This document shows, piece by piece, positions 57,001 through 64,000 of a DNA stretch of 64,000 nt (position 1 is its first letter; each line of letters begins with the position of its first letter). This DNA is from Bacteroidota bacterium (GTDB lineage: Bacteria > Bacteroidota > Bacteroidia > Bacteroidales > VadinHA17), in contig JADKBL010000058.1 in NCBI GenBank assembly GCA_016718875.1, forward strand, positions 108,479-172,478, written 5' to 3'. A program made the position numbers and the translations under genes. The notes under the pieces are model-generated. The model saw only the letters and a program-made list of their open reading frames with translations, was not told where the DNA came from and searched no databases.

Positions 57001-60000
57001 CCACCAGTATTAATAGTATTAAATATGACATTGGCAGTTGATGCTCCGTTGCATACAACCTGATCAGCCGGATCATCAACCTGGCCAAGAGGATTCACAG
57101 TGATTGTGAAAGTCTGTGCAGGACCTGTACAGGACGAGGCTCCGTTATTGAATACCGGAGTTACAGTGATAGTTCCTGTTATCGGTGCGCTTGTTGCATT
57201 TGTTGTAAGGAATGGAGCAATATCTCCGGCTCCTGATGCTCCAAGTCCTAAACTTGTGTTATCATTTGTCCAGTTGTAGATAGTTGTACCACCTGTATTG
57301 CCAGTGCTGAAAACAACAGCAGTTGAATTCTGGCCAACGCATTTTACCTGGTTTGCAGGATCATCGACCTGGCCATCAGGATTGACTGTTATTGTAAATG
57401 TCTGAGCAGGACCGGAACAAATTACTGATCCGTTGTCATAGCTTGGTGTTACAGTTATTGTTGCAACAACAGGAGCTGTAGTAATATTTGAAGCAGTGAA
57501 TACCGGCAGGTTACCGGTTCCTACAGCTGAAAGACCTATACTTGGTTTATTATTGGTCCAACTGTAGGTGGTTGTACCATCTGTTCTTGTTGTACTGAAT
57601 ACAACAGCTGCTGAAGCCTCTCCGTTACATAGCTCCTTATTTAAAGTAACATTTACCTGTGCAGAAGGATTGACAGTTATTGTGAAAGTCTGAATAGGAC
57701 CATCGCATATCACTGAACCATTATCAAAGTGAGGTGTAACTGTTATTGTTCCTGATATCTGGGCAAGACCTGCATTTGTTGCAGTGAATGCCGGTACAGG
57801 ACCAGTAGCTCCTGCACCAAGACCTATAGCAAGATTGCTGTTGGCCCATGTATAGGTTGTAGTTCCTCCTGAATTGTTTGTTGTGAAAGGAATTGCTGTA
57901 GTAAGCACGCCGTTGCACACAACCCTGTCGGCCGGATCATTGACCTGAGCAGTAGGATTCACAGTAATTGTAAAGCTCTCTGAAGGACCGCTGCAGCTTA
58001 CTGATCCGTTAGTAAAGATTGGTGTAACAGTAATTGTTGCAACAACAGGTGAGGTACCTGCATTGATAGCATTGAATGGTGCAATATCGCCTGATCCGCT
58101 TGCTGCAAGACCAATCGAAGAGGCATTGTTTGTCCAGTTATATGTGGTAATTCCACCCGTATATGTTGTTGAAAATACTACAGCTGTTGTCGGATCTCCA
58201 TTGCATACAACCTCATCGGCAGGATCATCGACCTGTGCTGTCGGGTTGACAGTAATTGTGAATGTCTGTACAGGACCATCACAGTTTACCGAACCGTTAC
58301 TGAATCTCGGAGTCACTGTAATTGTGGCCACTACAGGAGCGGAGCCTGTATTGACAGCATTGAAGGTTGAAATGTTTCCTGAACTACTGGCTGCAAGACC
58401 TATGGACGGAGTATTATTCACCCAGTTATAGGTTGTTGTTCCTCCGGTATTAACAGTTGCAAATGTAACGGGTGTTACTGCAGCCCCGTTGCACACAACC
58501 TGATCGGCAGGATCATTTACCTGTCCGAGAGGATTCACTGTAATTGTAAATGTCTGAACAGGACCATCACAGTTTACAGTAAGATTCTCATAGTGAGGAG
58601 TAACTGTAATTGTTGCAACAAGTGGTGAAGTACCCGTATTGGAAGCAACGAATGACATAATATCGCCAATGCCTGATGCCACAAGCCCTATGCCAGTTTC
58701 ATCATTTGCCCAGGTATATGTGACAGTACCACCAGTATTTGTTGATGCGAATATAACATTGGCTGTCGAACCATTATGGCAAACCACCTGATTGACAGGA
58801 TCGGTAACCTTAGCGGTAGGATTGACAGTTATTGTGAATGTCTGAACAGGTCCGTCGCAAATTACTGAACCATTGCTGAAGTGAGGAGTAACGGTAATGG
58901 TTGCAGTTACAGGACCTAAACCTCCGTTAACCGCTGCAAATGAACCTATATTACCTGAGCCTGTCGCCCCAAGCCCGATGCCCGGTGCCGAGTTCGTCCA
59001 GGTATAGGTTGTTGTTCCTCCTGAATTGGCAGTTGAGAATGTGACAGGAGCAGTAAATGCGCCGTTGCACACAACCTGATCGGAAGGATCATTGACCTGG
59101 CCAAGAGGATTGACTGTTATTGTGAATGTCTGGGCAGGACCTGTGCAGGTAACTCCGTCATTTGTGAATTCAGGTGTTACTGTTATAGTTGCTACAACAG
59201 GTGAACTTCCGGTATTATTTGCAGTAAACAATGCAATATTCCCGACGCCTGACCCCGCAAGCCCGATACCTGCTTCATCATTAGTCCAGTTAAAGACTGT
59301 GGCACCAACAGTGTTGTTGGTCGTAAAGTTAATTGCTGCAGTGGGTCCGTTATGGCAGACAACCTGATCGGCAGGGTCATTAACCTGTGCTGTAGGATTA
59401 ACAGTAATTGTGTATGATTCAGCAGGACCGCTGCATGTTTTTCCTGCATTTGTATACTGAGGAGTAACAGTTATTGTAGCTACAACAGGCGCTGTAGTTA
59501 TATTGGACGCAGTAAATGATGCAATATTCCCCACGCCTGATGCCCCAAGCCCGATGCCTGGTGCACTATTAGTCCAGTTAAATACCGTGCTGCCACCACT
59601 GTTTCCGGTGGTAAAGGCAACTGCAGTAGTTGGATCTCCGTTACATACCACTTCATCAGCAATAGCATCAACCTGTGCTGTCGGATTAATTGTTATTGTA
59701 AATGTCTGTGCAGGTCCGGTACATGGAACTCCATTGGTGAACTGAGGAGTTACAGTAATAGTTGCCACTATCGGAGAGGAACCTGCATTAACAGCTGCAA
59801 ATGATGCAATATTCCCGGCACCCGACGCTCCAATCCCGATGCCCGGCTGATTATTGGTCCAATTGTAAATCATTGTACCGCCTGTATTTGCAGTACCAAA
59901 GTTCACGGCTGTTGTCATTCCTGCATTGCAGGCCACCTGATCGGCAGGATCATTGACCTGTGCCGTCGGATTTATAGTTATTGTAAATGTTTGAGCAGGA

Positions 60001-63000
60001 CCTGTGCATGTTACACCGTCAAAATCGAGTTCGGGTGTAACAACTATTGTTGCAACAAGCGGTGATGTTCCGCCATTGACAGCTGCAAATGCAGCAATAT
60101 TCCCGGTGCCTGTCGCCCCAATCCCGATGCCTGGTTCATTGTTTGTCCAGTTATAGGTCATAACCACCCCACCACCATTTGTGGTAGTGAAGTTCACAGG
60201 ATTTGTAAGTCCGCCGTTGCAGACTGTCTGATTGGCAGGATCAACAACATTGGCTGTCGGATTCACGGTGATAGTAAAGGTTTCCGGAGCTCCGTCGCAG
60301 GTTGCACTTCCGTTTGTGAAATGAGGTGTCACTTCAATTGTTGCAATAACAGGATCAGTTCCTGAATTGGTTGCCGTGAAGATCGGAAGATTGCCGCTTC
60401 CGCTTGCTCCCAGTCCTATCGATACATCATTGTTGGTCCATGTGTAAGAAGTTGTTCCGCCGAGGTTTCCTGAGGTGAAATTAACCGCAGCAGTAGAAGA
60501 ACCGTTGCATACCACCTGATCGGCAGGATCATCAACATGACCATCGGGATTGACTGTTATTGTAAAGGTCTGATCGGGACCAAGGCAGTCTGTTCCTCCG
60601 TTACTGAAAGTCGGTGTTACAGTAATATTTGCAACAACGGGTGAAAGTCCGGCATTAATAGCCGTAAACGAAGGAATATTAACTGTTCCAGAAGCTGCGA
60701 TGCCAATAGCTGTATTATCGCTCGACCAGGCATAACTTGTTGTGCCTCCGGTGTTATTGGAAGTAAATGTTATCAATGGTGTTGCGGCTCCGTTGCAGAC
60801 AACCCTGTCGGCAGGGTCGTTTAACTGACCTGTCGGGTTCACTGTAATTGTGAATGACTCTGTGGGTCCGTCGCATGTTACCGCGCCATTGAGATAATGA
60901 GGTGTAACAATAACGGTAGCTGTTACAGGTGAGGTGCCTGTATTTACTGCAGTGAACGAAGCAATATTCCCGTTGCCGGTTGCCGGTAGCCCGATGCCGG
61001 TAACATTATTTGTCCAGCTGTAGGTTGTGGAGCCATCGGTATTAGCAGTTGTGAAGTTAACGGCAGCAGTAGCAGCTCCGTTACACAGAACCTGGTTTGC
61101 AGGGTCAACAACATCACCCGAAGGATTAATCTTTATTGTGAATGTCTCTGTCGGACCATCACATGTTTTTAATCCATTTGTGTAATGAGGAGTTACAACA
61201 ATATTTGCAGTTATCTGTGATGTACCGGCATTGATTGCTGAGAATGAACCGATATTGCCGCCGCCTGATGCTGCCAGACCGATAGTTGCATCTGAATTTG
61301 TCCAGGTATAGTTTGTAACACCACCGGTATTATTTGTAGTGAAGTTAACAGCAGTTGTGAACGAACCGTTGCAGGCAACCAGATCGGCAGGATCATTGAC
61401 CTGCCCTGTCGGGTTCACAGTAATGGTATAAGTTTGTGCAGTACCGTCGCAGGTAAGTGTACTGTTTGCGTAATGCGGTGTTACCGTAATAGTGGCAACA
61501 ACAGGTGCTGTTCCTGTGTTAGAAGCGGTGAAGCCCGGCATATCTCCGACACCTGAACCGGCAAGACCAATGCTGGTATCATTGTTTGTCCAGGTATATG
61601 TAGTTACTCCGTCGGTGTTATTTGTTGTGAAGACAACTGAAGCTACTGCCTCATTATTGCATGCAACAAAATTTGCAGGATCGTTAACCTGTCCTCTCGG
61701 ATTCACTCTGATTGTGAAAGTCTCCGGCGTTCCGGGACATTCGAGAAGTCCGCTCTTGAATGTAGGAGTTACGGTGATATTGGCAATTATCTGAGTTGTA
61801 CCTGTGTTGTCGGCAGTGAATGAGGGTATACCACCTGTTCCGGTCGCGCCAAGACCTATTGCTGTATTATCGTTTGCCCATGCATAGGTAGTTGTACCTC
61901 CTGTGTTAAGGGTGGTAAATACAATTGCAGGTGAAGGAGCTCCGTAACAGATAACCAGATCAGAAGGATCGTTTACATGTCCTGATGGATTGACAGTAAC
62001 CATAACATTCTGAGGATTACCTGTACAGCCTGCCGCTGTGGTTATATACACATAAGTGACAACAATAGGATTGTTAGTGGTATTTGTAAGCACTTCGCTA
62101 ACATTACCTGCTGCACCTGTTGCACCTTCGGTAATTCCTGCAACAGCTGCCCTTGTCCATGCAAATGTGGCACCTGCAGTAGAAGACTCGGCAGTGTAAT
62201 TAAAGGTTGAACCACTGCAAATTCCCGGAGGCGTGAGCGAGCTGCTCAGCACCGGTTTAGGATTAACGGTTACCGGCAGGTCAAGATGTGCCGTTGTACA
62301 TGCACCATTTGTTTCGAGAGCAGTTACATCACCTGAAATAGGAGCAGGAAAGGAAACTGTTATCTGGTAAGTGCCATCACCTGCTGTAATAAAAGCTCCC
62401 GGAGGTAGGCTCCATGAATATGTGGAACCAGCCCTGAAAGGCAATTCATAAACAATGCCTGTAGCTCCTTCGCATACAGCTCCCGGACCTGTGGGAAGAA
62501 CTCCCACGGATGCAGAAGAAACCGTGAGCGGAGTGTTATTGGAGCCCTGCACAACCGGTTGCCGTTATTGTTTCAACAACCTGTATATTGCCTGTTCCGG
62601 CAGCATCGGCATCTAACAGTATAAAGTAGAATATTGGCATCAAAGGCTTTGCTGGAAATTGCAGCAGGTACAGTCCATGCGTAGGTGGAGCCAGCATGGT
62701 CATCAACCCTGTACAGTTTGTTCGCATCACCAATACAAAGGTTTGTGGCACCTGTAATTGCTGATGAAACAGGAAGAGGATTAATCTTAACAGAGAATGA
62801 ATATAAAGTGCTTGTACACCCGGTTGAGCTATTGAAAACTGATAGAAATCCTGAATAAGTTGCTGCCGGTCCTGCAGAAGGTACGGTCAATACAATCGGT
62901 GTTACAGGTAATGGTGCATTCACAACATCTACAAAGCCTGCTGCCTCGGCCGCTGCATTATAATCAATACTGTATTGGTCTGGACGATATGTGCTAACAA

Positions 63001-64000
63001 TATATGGCAAATTGGCACTTGTAATTCCCTGACATACTTCTGGATTTACTCCGGTTGTAATTGTTGGAATTCCGTTTACTGTGACAGTAAATGGAGTTGA
63101 ACTACTATTACAACCGTTCAAAACTGTGATGGTAGCATTATAAACTGCAACCGGAACTGCAGCAGGTATTGTTAGTACTAGAGGAGTCAAAGGTAATGCT
63201 GCATTTATCACATCTACAAAACCTGCCCCTTCTGCTACTGCATCATAATCAATACTGTATTGGGTCGGGCTATAAGTTGTCGCACTATATGTAAGATTGG
63301 CCGTAATTGCGCCTCTGCATACTGAAGGATTGGCTCCAAGGGTAATCGTAGGGACTCCATTCACTGTTACCTGTTTTGCTGTGCTCGTGCTTACACAACC
63401 TGTTACGGTATTTCTTACCGTAAGAGTATAGTTATACGTTCCCACTGCTGCCGCTGCAGGTACTGTCAATACTATCGGTGTGGCCGGTAAGGCTGTAAAG
63501 GCTACATCAGCAAAGGTTTGTGCTTCTGCTGCTGCATCATAATTTATGCTGTATTCGTTCGGACTAAATGTTGTCGCACTATACGTAAGATTGGCCGTGG
63601 TGGTGCCTCTGCATACTGCAGGATTGGCTCCAAGGGTTATCGTTGGTATACCGTTTACCGTTACCTGTTTTGCTGTGCTCGTGCTTACACAACCTGTTAC
63701 GGTATTTCTTACCGTAAGAGTATAGTTATACGTTCCCACTGCTGCCGCTGCAGGTACTGTCAATACTATCGGGGTGGCCGGTAAGGCTGTAAAGGCTACA
63801 TCAGCAAAGGTTTGTGCTTCTGCTGCATCATAATTTATGCTGTATTCGTTCGGACTAAATGTTGTCGCACTATACGTAAATTGGCCGTGGTGGTGCCTCT
63901 GCATACTGAAGGATTGGCTCCAAGGGTTATCGTTGGTATGCCGTTTACCGTTACCTGTTTTGCTGTGCTCGTGCTTACACAACCTGTTACGGTATTTCTT
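51013..64000 (-). CDS. Giant surface protein with type IX secretion sorting domain, incomplete
   Basis: One - strand gene of at least 4,300 residues; its N-terminus lies beyond the window. C-terminal end: FNRLGVLIFQSEDINIPWNG, GVYIWYVEGKYANGQPFKKV and a final DVTLLH form the gliding-motility type B sorting domain (about 51013-51310), used for export by the type IX system. Upstream of it are five PKD domains (WNFGDGSP, WRFGDGTTS, WEFGDGDTS motifs), three Ig-like domains (residues with ITYQWYVDEGSGF), three 90-residue repeats and then 25 repeats of 96 residues. Frame changes are needed near 56050, 56570, 56695, 62545-62640 and 63880, each by one or a few bases. It is probably a cell-surface adhesin or matrix protein. 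Confidence 0.85.
54790..61982 (-). repeat. 25 tandem copies of a 288-bp (96-residue) unit
   Basis: Each unit reads roughly GQVNDPADQVVCNGA, then TTYTWTNN, IGLAASGxGNI, FTAVNxGTSPVVATITVTP, FxNGSVxCxGPxQTFTI. The region divides by 288 almost exactly into 25. Two Cys per unit, about 70 residues apart, could form a disulfide. Units are diverged at the DNA level but close in protein. This resembles the PKD-like repeat domains of Bacteroidetes surface proteins. Confidence 0.85.
62760..64000 (-). repeat. Tandem repeats of 294 bp in the N-proximal part
   Basis: Units of about 98 residues: GIPTITLGANPAVCRG, LTYSATTFSPNEYSINYDAA, VLTVPAAAAVGTYNYTLTVR. The anchor CTGTTTTGCTGTGCTCG recurs at 63371, 63665 and 63955, spacings of 294 and 290; the two copies are almost identical and the 4-base difference comes from small deletions. 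More diverged copies extend down to about 62760. Confidence 0.8.

Noticed and set aside
52238..59745. Many + strand open frames opposite the giant gene
   Set aside because: They are mirror frames of the biased repeat codons; no start context or recognisable domain.
54790..61982. Regular repeats considered as a CRISPR array
   Set aside because: The unit is 288 bp, fully coding and diverged throughout, with no short identical repeats and unique spacers.

Overview
The window looks like a chromosomal piece of a Bacteroidota (Bacteroidetes) bacterium, probably Bacteroidales-like and probably from a metagenome assembly. Support: a C-terminal type IX secretion (gliding-motility type B) sorting domain on a giant surface protein, a gldA-like ABC ATPase, DUF4296 and DUF3352-like proteins, a long-form IspG, sigma-54, promoters of the TTTG-N19/20-TAnnTTTG kind, and few Shine-Dalgarno sequences. 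Many single-base indels, most of them in short homopolymers, break otherwise well-conserved genes. A roughly 600-bp block of nonsense homopolymers sits between cysS and ispG. Both point to consensus errors, so broken genes here should not be read as pseudogenes without checking reads.

Layout. 1-16.5 kb is housekeeping: a lipoprotein and a DUF3352-like propeller protein (-), a TonB-dependent receptor (+), trpS (-), then a + run rbfA, methyltransferase, LolC/E-type permease, DUF4296 lipoprotein, amidohydrolase, radical SAM protein, glycosyltransferase, facing asnS-rpoN-PAP2 (-). 16.6-18.4 kb carries a tandem UspA protein and GldA.

18.4-28.7 kb is a methionine/SAM island: metK behind a SAM-II riboswitch, a stand-alone homocysteine methyltransferase (+), then metY, hom, metH and metF on the - strand behind a SAM-I riboswitch. 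Together they run from homoserine through homocysteine and methionine to SAM. cysS, ispG, rnr and an NAD-dependent epimerase follow.

36-47.5 kb is accessory. A + strand set encodes an unknown membrane protein, a PqqD/RRE protein, an HPr-kinase-like protein, an S26-type peptidase and an ABC exporter; this resembles part of a lasso-peptide locus but lacks the cyclising enzymes and any visible precursor. After an IS200-like transposase flanked by REP-like palindromes comes a - strand bacteriocin-type operon: HlyD adaptor, C39 peptidase-ABC exporter, a small winged-helix protein that itself ends in a double-glycine motif, two double-glycine peptides (one only 55 aa) and a CPBP protease, a family often giving immunity. 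This is the most interesting system in the window.

47.9-50.7 kb holds two convergent AAA/DUF4143 ATPases (one broken). 51.0-64.0 kb is one incomplete giant gene on the - strand with 25 copies of a 96-residue repeat, Ig- and PKD-like domains and a type IX sorting domain. Several dispersed palindromic and microsatellite-like repeat families sit between genes. No tRNA, rRNA or CRISPR array was seen.
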